DNA of 5,891 nucleotides, from NCBI GenBank assembly GCA_016293435.1, contig JAEDEG010000140.1:1-5891 (forward strand), read 5' to 3'. Of the stretch, positions 1 through 5,001 are shown piece by piece. This stretch comes from Clostridia bacterium. GTDB lineage: Bacteria; Bacillota; Clostridia; UMGS1810. Positions within the stretch are counted from its first letter, which is position 1. Every line of letters starts with the position of its first letter. The position numbers were made by a program, and so were the translations under genes. The notes beneath the pieces are model-generated. The model was not told the DNA's origin. It did not search any database and saw only the letters and a list, made by a program, of their open reading frames with translations.

Positions 1-298
1 GGTATTTCTGCGAGTTTCAGGGCATTTTCATCAAGAGGAGCATTAGGCACACGATTCAGGTACCGAAGAACTCGCCCATCTTGAAATGGTGGGGAGCTTG
101 GTAAACCAGCTCACACGCGGCATCAACGAAAAGTGGGTTAAAGACAGCGGATTTTCGGATTATTTTATCAATCATTCAACCGGAGTTTACCCGGCAAATG
201 CAAACGGTACTCCCTTTAATGCCATGGCAATTGCCGTAAGCGGAGATCCGATTACCGATCTTAATGAAGATCTGGCAGCAGATGCTACCATTTTGTAA
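1..298 (+). pseudogene. Broken manganese-catalase (CotJC/Mn_catalase family) fragment
   Basis: Manganese catalases decompose hydrogen peroxide at a di-manganese site; CotJC-type members occur in clostridial spore coats. From 47 to 280 one frame reads a typical core: TEELAHLEMV (holding the ligand pair E..H), NQLTRG, INHSTGVYPANANGTPFNA, then GDPITDLNEDLAA. Family members normally continue with E-Q-K-A-R and about 40-50 more residues, including the last metal ligands (probably the Glu of AAE and a His of REVVH). Here the frame runs into DATIL and a stop at 296-298. Upstream, this frame has a TAG at 44-46. Weak similarity moves to frame 1 (SASFRAFSSR resembles the family's LSASLRYLSQR), and the usual linker of about 8-10 codons before LGT appears missing, with one extra base near 56. 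The gene therefore has a 5' end outside the window, an internal lesion and a lost C-terminus, and cannot make a working enzyme. The family assignment is confident; the upstream frame reconstruction is tentative. Confidence 0.8.
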
Positions 299-306
299 GA
301 ACAACA
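281..306. other. Candidate left junction of serine-recombinase element
   Basis: Catalase similarity ends after the GCAGCA codons (275-280). The next bases, GA then TGCTACC, no longer encode the expected E-Q-K-A-R. The adjacent recombinase gene ends at 338, leaving a short non-coding stretch typical of an element end. TnpX-type recombinases are known to cross over at a GA dinucleotide, and GA at 281-282 sits exactly at the break, which fits but is not proof because GA is also the start of the expected Glu codon. No matching right junction with the rest of the catalase was found in the window. The boundary is inference. Confidence 0.35.
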
Positions 307-340
307 TGAGGCAAAACCGAGCATTTTTAGTCTTGCCTCA
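307..340 (-). terminator. Hairpin at recombinase stop codon, likely terminator
   Basis: The inverted repeat TGAGGCAA (307-314) / TTGCCTCA (333-340) is perfect over 8 bp. Read on the minus strand it can extend to a 12-bp stem with two G-U pairs around a 10-base loop. It begins inside the recombinase TGA stop codon (340-338) and is followed on that strand by TGTTGTTCTT, which is only moderately U-rich. It is plausibly the terminator of the recombinase transcript. It could also be a structured part of the element end. Confidence 0.45.
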
Positions 341-1894
341 GAAGTTCCAATAGATTTCAACGGGGTAATTTTTTGTCCCTTTGATTCGTCTACCAACGAC
401 AATATGGTCGATCATAATCTCGACTGTTTCACGATCAAGCTCTTCTATATCTACATATTGCTCAATCAATTCGCGACGGTTATCTCCGTCATGAATACGT
501 TTGTTTAATTCTTCAATCAGCTTTTCGTTTTCTTCTATAACCTTAACGTATTTTGTCTTGTCTGCCTTCAAGTTCTTGACGATTATATTGTATTCTTCAA
601 TATCAATTTCGCCATTTGCCTTGTCAACATAGCATTCAGAAATCGCGTGGGATGCATTGCTGATAAGTTTCTTGTACTTTTCCACCTCAGCTTTGAGTTT
701 TTTCACCTGATCCTTCAGATTCTTGGCAAACTCAATTTTCCGCTCTACCTCATCCTTGTCGAGAAATTCTCTCGTCATACGATTCAGTTCGTCAATCACA
801 ATGCTTTCAAGCTTCTTTACGGAGATAAATGCTCCTTCGCAAGCATTTTTTGATACATATTTAGTAGCACATTGAAGATAATGTTCTTCACGGCTCTTAG
901 AAGAACGCATGGTGTACCCACAACACGCACAATGCACCTTGCCAGCGAATATCCCAAGTTCTCCTGTGATAAACGGCTTAGTGCGCCTTTTTAGCATGCT
1001 CTGCACACTGTCCCAAAGCTTGCGGTCGATAATAGGCTCGTGAGTACCTTCGACCCTGTACCACTCACTCTTAGGGCGGGGCTTGTTTTCTTTGGTCTTA
1101 TAGGAAATACTTCCGTATTTACCTTGAACCATATTTCCGATGTATATTTCATTTGTCAGCATATCGGATATAGCAAAGTATCTCCAAAGCGTACTGTTTT
1201 TTGAATCGGGTTGTTTGTATCTGAGACCTTTAAGCCGTTTGTATTCGGTAGGATTTGGGATTCCTCTGTCGTTAAGCCTTTTGGCAATGGCGGTTTTACC
1301 CATACCCTGCGAAAACAATGTGAACACTTCACGCACTACCTCTGCGGCCTCCTCATCAACAATCAGATGACCTTTTTTGTCAGGATCCTTCATATAACCA
1401 TAAAGAGCAAATGCACCGATATGGAGACCATTCTGCCTTCTGATTGTAAGTGCGCTTTTGATGCTTTCCGACATATCTTCAAGATACCACTCATTGACAA
1501 GACCGTTTATCTGTCTTGCTTTTTTGTTGCCCTTGTTGTCTGTGTCGGCGTTGTCTACAAGTCCAATGAACCTGATTCCCCAAAGGGGAAACAATCCGTG
1601 TATGTACTTTTCAACAAGCTCGAGCTCACGGGTAAAACGCGACTGGGTTTTGCAAAGCACAATATCGAATTTGCCATCTTCGGCATCTTTAAGCAATCGA
1701 TTGAATTCAGGCCTTTTTCTGTCAGCTCCGGCATAATCATCGTCGCTGTAAATGTTATAAACTTCCCACCCCTGTTTCATTGCATACTGCAAAAGCATTG
1801 ATTTTTGATTCTTTATACTTTCAGAATCATCAGTTTTATGTAGTTTGTCTCTGTCTTCTTCAGATAAGCGGCAATAAATTGCTACCTTGTCCAT
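338..1894 (-). CDS. Large serine recombinase (TnpX/TndX-type site-specific integrase)
   Basis: This 518-aa cytoplasmic DNA recombinase should integrate and excise a mobile element through a 5'-phosphoserine intermediate. The N-terminal resolvase domain (about 1-150) has YCRLSEED with R9 and nucleophile S11, DDDYAGADRKRPEF at 51-64, and SRFTRE (R86, R89). A recombinase DNA-binding domain follows at about 160-300 (LYGY, AKRLNDRGI, NEIYIGN). A zinc ribbon has C322, C325, C342 and C352, and a coiled coil spans about 380-465, as in large serine recombinases. The length is normal and all key residues are present, so it is probably functional. I chose the ATG at 1894 because TAAAGGAGAG (1910-1901) lies 7 bases upstream and MDKVAIYCRLS is the usual family N-terminus; an in-frame TTG at 1921 would add nine unconserved residues. 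The nearest neighbours are a 45-aa gene upstream and the cut catalase beyond its 3' end, which suggests a recombinase sitting at one end of an integrated element. Confidence 0.93.
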   Translation of the reverse strand: MDKVAIYCRLSEEDRDKLHKTDDSESIKNQKSMLLQYAMKQGWEVYNIYSDDDYAGADRKRPEFNRLLKDAEDGKFDIVLCKTQSRFTRELELVEKYIHGLFPLWGIRFIGLVDNADTDNKGNKKARQINGLVNEWYLEDMSESIKSALTIRRQNGLHIGAFALYGYMKDPDKKGHLIVDEEAAEVVREVFTLFSQGMGKTAIAKRLNDRGIPNPTEYKRLKGLRYKQPDSKNSTLWRYFAISDMLTNEIYIGNMVQGKYGSISYKTKENKPRPKSEWYRVEGTHEPIIDRKLWDSVQSMLKRRTKPFITGELGIFAGKVHCACCGYTMRSSKSREEHYLQCATKYVSKNACEGAFISVKKLESIVIDELNRMTREFLDKDEVERKIEFAKNLKDQVKKLKAEVEKYKKLISNASHAISECYVDKANGEIDIEEYNIIVKNLKADKTKYVKVIEENEKLIEELNKRIHDGDNRRELIEQYVDIEELDRETVEIMIDHIVVGRRIKGTKNYPVEIYWNF

Positions 1895-1901
1895 TGACTT
1901 C

Positions 1902-1909
1902 TCTCCTTT
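1902..1909 (-). promoter_or_regulatory. Ribosome binding site fixing the recombinase start
   Basis: On the minus strand AAAGGAGA lies 7 bases before the ATG at 1894. It overlaps the codons of the longer TTG-initiated reading, so it supports the shorter, 518-residue protein. Confidence 0.75.
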
Positions 1910-1935
1910 AGGACAGAACAAACCGCTGCATATAT

Positions 1936-1964
1936 ACTATACCAAATAATGCCCTTCTTGTCTA
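1936..1964 (-). promoter_or_regulatory. Sigma-A-type promoter for the recombinase
   Basis: Minus strand: TAGACA (-35, 1964-1959) and TATAGT (-10, 1941-1936) are separated by exactly 17 bp. Each differs from consensus at one position. The -35 box overlaps the TAG stop codon of the upstream 45-aa gene. Transcription would start around 1930, giving a leader of about 35 bases that carries the ribosome site. This makes the recombinase independently transcribable from the small gene. Confidence 0.6.
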
Positions 1965-2099
1965 TCTTTTTGCAGCTCTGGCTTTTTCCTGCCTGTTAAT
2001 CAGTTCAACCCACTTTTCGGAGAACTGAGTTTTGTCAGGACAGTCGCCACTTTTGAACTTGTTCTTAATATAATCTTGTTGAGTTTTCTTTTTGTCCAT
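1962..2099 (-). CDS. Small 45-aa charged protein upstream of recombinase, function unknown
   Basis: This reading frame starts at ATG 2099 and ends at TAG 1964-1962. It encodes MDKKKTQQDYIKNKFKSGDC, then a segment containing FSEKWVELINRQEKARAAKR. It is preceded by a near-perfect AAGGAGG (2115-2109) 9 bases before the ATG, which is the main evidence that it is a real gene. The product is basic, Lys/Arg-rich, with no membrane segment, and its C-terminal half looks helical. It is on the same strand as the recombinase, 67 bases upstream. Possible roles are a recombination directionality factor, a small DNA-binding regulator or an accessory protein of the element; none can be assigned from the sequence. 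I do not recognise the family. Confidence 0.65.
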   Translation of the reverse strand: MDKKKTQQDYIKNKFKSGDCPDKTQFSEKWVELINRQEKARAAKR

Positions 2100-2108
2100 A
2101 ATTGTCAG

Positions 2109-2115
2109 CCTCCTT
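2109..2115 (-). promoter_or_regulatory. Strong ribosome binding site of the 45-aa gene
   Basis: AAGGAGG on the minus strand sits 9 bases upstream of the ATG at 2099. It matches the anti-Shine-Dalgarno sequence over seven bases and is the strongest ribosome site in the window, supporting translation of the very short gene. Confidence 0.65.
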
Positions 2116-2249
2116 TTTAGTGGATTGGGCTATTACAGTAATATGAACAGGGACAGGATGTTTATTACAAGTCAGGGTTTAGCTTTCCCTTAATATGATG
2201 TTTTACATGACCTCATCTCATTACGAAGTTTATTTAAGATTTTCAATAA
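2116..2249. other. Non-coding leader between hairpin cluster and 45-aa gene
   Basis: Apart from the dyad at 2131-2143 I see no gene, RNA gene or promoter that meets a reasonable standard here. A short ATGT-TTT-ACAT hairpin and an AGGG/CCCT pairing occur but are too small to call. The sequence presumably contains the transcription start for the small gene. Confidence 0.5.
2131..2143. promoter_or_regulatory. Perfect 13-bp palindrome, candidate operator
   Basis: TATTAC-A-GTAATA is a perfect dyad with 6-bp arms and one central base, placed 15 bases upstream of the ribosome site of the 45-aa gene. Both arms resemble weak -10 elements on the minus strand, but no convincing -35 is found. Its shape and position suit a repressor operator controlling the small gene and recombinase; the binding protein is unknown. 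Confidence 0.3.
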
Positions 2250-2262
2250 GCGGCAAAGCCGC
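2250..2262. repeat. Small GC-rich hairpin
   Basis: GCGGC-AAA-GCCGC is a perfect 5-bp stem with a three-base loop. It is the leftmost of three hairpins packed into about 100 bases. It has no T run on either side, so it is not a simple intrinsic terminator on its own. Confidence 0.5.
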
Positions 2263-2273
2263 GTCATTCAACG

Positions 2274-2305
2274 TTTTCAGTGGGAGATTGAACTCCCACT
2301 GAAAA
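2274..2305. repeat. Inverted repeat with 13-bp perfect stem
   Basis: TTTTCAGTGGGAG (2274-2286) pairs perfectly with CTCCCACTGAAAA (2293-2305) across a six-base loop. On the minus strand its 5' arm begins in the T run that follows the larger hairpin at 2305-2353, so the two structures touch. It may be a back-up terminator, a 3'-end stabiliser or part of a mobile-element end; the sequence does not decide. Confidence 0.7.
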
Positions 2306-2353
2306 AATTAAGATGTCACCCGCCGCCTATAGAGGCGGGTGACATCTTAATTT
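2302..2353 (-). terminator. Strong intrinsic terminator of the catabolic operon
   Basis: A 20-bp perfect inverted repeat (2305-2324 and 2334-2353) has a GC-rich inner half (GTCACCCGCC / GGCGGGTGAC) and a nine-base loop. Read on the minus strand it is followed by a run of six T (2307-2302). It lies 76 bases past the amidohydrolase stop codon, so it should end the four-gene operon and insulate the recombinase module. The stem is nearly symmetric with an A run on the other side, so it could also work for plus-strand transcripts. Confidence 0.85.
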
Positions 2354-2429
2354 AGTTATAATATTGAAATTTTCCCCTTTTCTATCCCTAAACATTATTC
2401 ATCCCTCAAAAAATGAATGCAACCGGATG

Positions 2430-3524
2430 CTATCTGTAAATAATCCGACCGTCTACTACAGTCAAGACACATTTGTAGCCCTTATCGGATTTTATATTAT
2501 TTCCGAAGCAATCGGTAAGATTAAAGCCATCATCGCCGTAATCCAACACCGCAATATCAGCACAGCGACCTGTCTTTATATGCCCCCATTGTGCAGCTTT
2601 CCCCAACGCTCTGGCAGGAGCGGAAGTGACAGCCTTAAAAATCTCCTTCTCGCTCATACCGAGTGTTTTTACGATACTCATCACCATTGTCATACCGTAT
2701 CTGCCGCCCAGAGTACACACACTGTACTTTGTAATATCCGTACCGATAACATCAGGCAGTATGCCTGCATCTATCGCATTTTTTAACACATTAAAATCCG
2801 TATGACTGATACCTTCAAAGCCCAAATCAATCGTTATTCCTCTGCGTTTTGCTGTAATTATAGCGGCAAAATCATCCTCTGCCCCACTGTTTACTCCGCC
2901 GTGAAATGCATGGGTGAGTATATCGCCCCTTTTAAGAACACTCACTATATCCCCCATAGGAGATGGCGAATTTGTAGAGTGCACCATTACCTTTAAATTC
3001 TTTTTATGTGCAAGGGAGCAAATCTCCTCTAAAAGCTCCAGACTCCAATTTTTATATGAGTCTGTGTCATAAAAGACCTTTATTCCTGCCGCCTTTTCGC
3101 CGTATTCCTCGAGTCTTTGGCTGATATATTGAAAATCAGGTTTATTGTCCTTTATGACCGCTGTGACAAAAACTACGTTTTTTACCATAAGAAGGTCTGA
3201 CAAATATTTATTGCCCGCACACCCCTCCGTATCGGCGGCAGCTGTGACGCCAAACGGAAAGCATCCCATTTCCGCCTGTACGCCGATACTTTCAGAGGAC
3301 AATGTTTTCAGATGCGTATGTATGTCAACAAGCCCTGCTAAAACAGTTTTCCCTGATGCATCGTATACAAAATCAGCATCTGCATTTATTTTCGGGAGTA
3401 TTTCTTTGATTTTTCCGTTGTCTATTAAAATATCGGAATAATATAATTCTTCTCCGTCCCAGACACGTCCGTTTTTTATAAGAATATCAGCCAAAGTCCT
3501 CACGGCCCTTTCATAAAAACACAT
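2430..3524 (-). CDS. EF_0837-type amidohydrolase (dihydroorotase-like metallohydrolase)
   Basis: This member of the amidohydrolase superfamily should hydrolyse an amide, lactam or ester bond using a metal centre in the cytoplasm. The order of motifs is complete (numbered from the ATG at 3524): N-terminal beta-sandwich strand ADILIKNGRVWDG; GLVDIHTHLK with H69 and H71; GIKVFY with K149 as the likely carboxylated lysine; HSTNSP H182; LTHAFHG H205; GTDITKY with catalytic D263; and C-terminal VLTVVDGRIIYR. Length (364 aa) fits the family. Annotated relatives are often called dihydroorotase, deacetylase or EF_0837/AHA_3915 family, but true dihydroorotase activity is unlikely in this sugar-type context. 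The ATG at 3524 directly follows the upstream TGA (translational coupling) yet lacks a close ribosome site. A TTG at 3494, preceded by AGGACT, matches the usual family N-terminus better. The real start is uncertain by ten residues. Confidence 0.88.
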   Translation of the reverse strand: MCFYERAVRTLADILIKNGRVWDGEELYYSDILIDNGKIKEILPKINADADFVYDASGKTVLAGLVDIHTHLKTLSSESIGVQAEMGCFPFGVTAAADTEGCAGNKYLSDLLMVKNVVFVTAVIKDNKPDFQYISQRLEEYGEKAAGIKVFYDTDSYKNWSLELLEEICSLAHKKNLKVMVHSTNSPSPMGDIVSVLKRGDILTHAFHGGVNSGAEDDFAAIITAKRRGITIDLGFEGISHTDFNVLKNAIDAGILPDVIGTDITKYSVCTLGGRYGMTMVMSIVKTLGMSEKEIFKAVTSAPARALGKAAQWGHIKTGRCADIAVLDYGDDGFNLTDCFGNNIKSDKGYKCVLTVVDGRIIYR

Positions 3525-4175
3525 TCAATACTTTATCTCGAAATTTACTCCTGTTATGCCCGGCTTAACCCCTCTTGCTATTGCTGATTGATTTTCCTCA
3601 TGACATATTATCCACTTATTTTTAGCGCTTATGAGCTTATCATTTAGCACATCATCAAGAGCTGTATTTGTAGCCTCAGGAAGTCCAACGGCACATCCAA
3701 AGCCCTCGTCTGAAACCTGACAGGGACAGTAATGCAGAGTTGTTGCAAAACATTCTATTACCGTTCCTTTAGGAAGATAAAATGCAGTAAACTTCGACGA
3801 GTCGATTTTGTCGTTTTCTATCTCCCATCTGTGTCCCATAATCAGAACCATGGGAGTTATGGCAATATTTATTTCGCTTGATGTGTGCCATTCTGCAGCG
3901 TTTAAAAATGAGCTGTGTCCATGGCAATAGCCCAACTGCGCAGGAAGTGTGCCGAAAAGCTCATTTTGGATTTCTTCTGCAATGGGAAGTTTCTCAAATT
4001 CTGCCTCGGAGGGTACATACCTAACTCCCATTTCAGGCATAGGGATTTTTTCTCCTACGTTTACGATTTCCGTTGTATTAATATTTTCTATAACTCTGCC
4101 GAAGCTTTTAAATTCCTCATCATATACAGAATAGAATTTAATCCCGGGGTTCTTCTTTTTTAAAATTTCAAGCAT
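3525..4175 (-). CDS. DUF4867 family protein, cupin-like, function unknown
   Basis: I recognise this 216-aa protein as DUF4867, which to my knowledge has no established function. The middle has GYCHGHSSFLNAAEWHTSSEINIAI (82-106; H85, H87, H97, E101), then MGHRWEIE, a beta-rich segment FYLPKGTVIECFATTLHYCPCQ (132-153; H148, C150, C152), and GCAVGLPEATN. The spaced His/Glu and Cys residues and beta strands suggest a cupin-like metal site, as in sugar isomerases and ureidoglycolate-type enzymes; this is inference. There is no signal peptide or membrane segment. I chose ATG 4175 because AGGAGA (4187-4182) lies 6 bases upstream and leaves a 28-base gap to the dehydrogenase; a longer frame from 4226 would overlap that gene. 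It ends TGA immediately followed by the ATG of the amidohydrolase, so the two are probably coupled. A sugar isomerase or epimerase role in the same pathway is a reasonable guess. Confidence 0.85.
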   Translation of the reverse strand: MLEILKKKNPGIKFYSVYDEEFKSFGRVIENINTTEIVNVGEKIPMPEMGVRYVPSEAEFEKLPIAEEIQNELFGTLPAQLGYCHGHSSFLNAAEWHTSSEINIAITPMVLIMGHRWEIENDKIDSSKFTAFYLPKGTVIECFATTLHYCPCQVSDEGFGCAVGLPEATNTALDDVLNDKLISAKNKWIICHEENQSAIARGVKPGITGVNFEIKY

Positions 4176-4181
4176 TTTCTT

Positions 4182-4187
4182 TCTCCT
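4182..4187 (-). promoter_or_regulatory. Ribosome binding site deciding the DUF4867 start
   Basis: AGGAGA on the minus strand lies 6 bases before ATG 4175, in the gap after the dehydrogenase stop codon at 4206-4204. It argues against the longer frame that starts at 4226 inside the dehydrogenase gene. Confidence 0.7.
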
Positions 4188-4203
4188 GATATTTACATAT
4201 TTT

Positions 4204-4986
4204 TTACAGACAGGTATATCCGCCATCTACAGAAATAACAGTTCCCGTTGTGTAACTTGATGCATCTGAAGCAAGATACAGAGCAAGTCCCACAAGTTCA
4301 GACGGCTCGCCGACTCTTTTCAGCGGTGTTCCCTCTATCCATTTTTTAACAGCCGGGTCATTCGGTGTTGTAAGACGTTTTTTTGTCAGCGGTGTATTCA
4401 TAAATCCCGGTGCAATGCCGTTTACTCTTATACCTCGTTCTGCCCATTCGACAGCCATACATTTAGTAAGCATTATTGCTCCTGCCTTTGAGCTGTTATA
4501 TGCACACTGGGTTTGTGGGAGGGGATTTACAACAAGTCCCGACATTGATGTAATATTTACAATATTTCCTCCGCCCTGCTCAAGCATTACATTAGCCGCT
4601 TCACGGCTCACCAAAAACACTCCCGTCAGATTGACGCCGATTATACTGTTCCAAACCTCTAAAGGCATTTCCTCTGCCGGATAGAGCTTGTTAATGCCTG
4701 CGTTGTTTACTAAAATGTCAATTCTGCCGAAGGTGTTTTTAACCTGCGAAATCATATTCTTTACAGAATCTTCCTTTGAAACATCTGTCTTTATGCACAG
4801 GCATTTAACACCCTCTTTTTGTATCTCATTAGCGGCATTATCAAATTCTTCCTCAAGCATTCCTGCAACTGCAACATTTGCTCCCGACCTTGCAAATCCC
4901 TTTGCAATTTCAAGACCTATTCCTCTTTCGGCTCCTGTGATTACAACGGTTTTACCCTGAAAGTTAAAGCTGTATTGATTATCCAT
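4204..4986 (-). CDS. Short-chain dehydrogenase/reductase (classical SDR)
   Basis: This 260-aa NAD(P)-dependent oxidoreductase should interconvert a hydroxyl and a keto group on a sugar or sugar-acid substrate. It has the full classical SDR pattern: TGAERGIG (17-24) for the nucleotide, TDVS at 67-70, NNAG at 94-97, N119, catalytic S147 in ITSMSG, Y163 and K167 in YNSSK, PGFMNTPL at 193-200, and the C-terminal GTVISVDGGYT. Length is typical. The residue after the second beta strand is Gly rather than Asp or Arg, so NAD versus NADP preference cannot be read. The best general match is to the gluconate/2-deoxygluconate dehydrogenase-like group used in sugar catabolism. ATG 4986 has GGGAG 9 bases upstream, only 15 bases after the aldolase stop, so the genes are cotranscribed. 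The substrate is unknown. Confidence 0.92.
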   Translation of the reverse strand: MDNQYSFNFQGKTVVITGAERGIGLEIAKGFARSGANVAVAGMLEEEFDNAANEIQKEGVKCLCIKTDVSKEDSVKNMISQVKNTFGRIDILVNNAGINKLYPAEEMPLEVWNSIIGVNLTGVFLVSREAANVMLEQGGGNIVNITSMSGLVVNPLPQTQCAYNSSKAGAIMLTKCMAVEWAERGIRVNGIAPGFMNTPLTKKRLTTPNDPAVKKWIEGTPLKRVGEPSELVGLALYLASDASSYTTGTVISVDGGYTCL

Positions 4987-5001
4987 TATAAATCACTCCC
5001 T

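Noticed and set aside
299..325. Possible continuation of the catalase after the stop (E-Q-H-E-A-K in the same frame)
   Set aside because: Only a few residues resemble the expected E-Q-K-A-R, and the following residues do not match the family; chance similarity is more likely.
187..402. 71-aa minus-strand open frame
   Set aside because: It crosses the recombinase 3' end and the antisense of the catalase remnant; not supported by any motif.
1211..1801. 196-aa plus-strand open frame
   Set aside because: It lies entirely antisense to the recombinase gene, whose reading is supported by domains and motifs; the antisense protein shows no recognisable motif and is a shadow.
292..2170. Similar sequences TTGTAAGAACAACAT (292-306 region, plus) and TTGTAATAAACATCC (near 2170, minus) as inverted element ends
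   Set aside because: The match is about ten of fifteen bases in AT-rich DNA and needs gaps; too weak to call terminal repeats, and no catalase sequence follows at 2170.
2116..2200. Promoter for the 45-aa gene
   Set aside because: TGTAAT-like -10 boxes exist but none has an acceptable -35 at 16-18 bp, so no promoter was called.
2397..2418. ATTCAT/ATGAAT inverted repeat just after the amidohydrolase stop
   Set aside because: Only six AT-rich base pairs with a ten-base loop; unstable, and the strong terminator at 2302-2353 explains the end of the transcript.
2364..2786. 140-aa plus-strand open frame
   Set aside because: It starts in the spacer and runs antisense through the C-terminal part of the amidohydrolase; no ribosome site or family resemblance.
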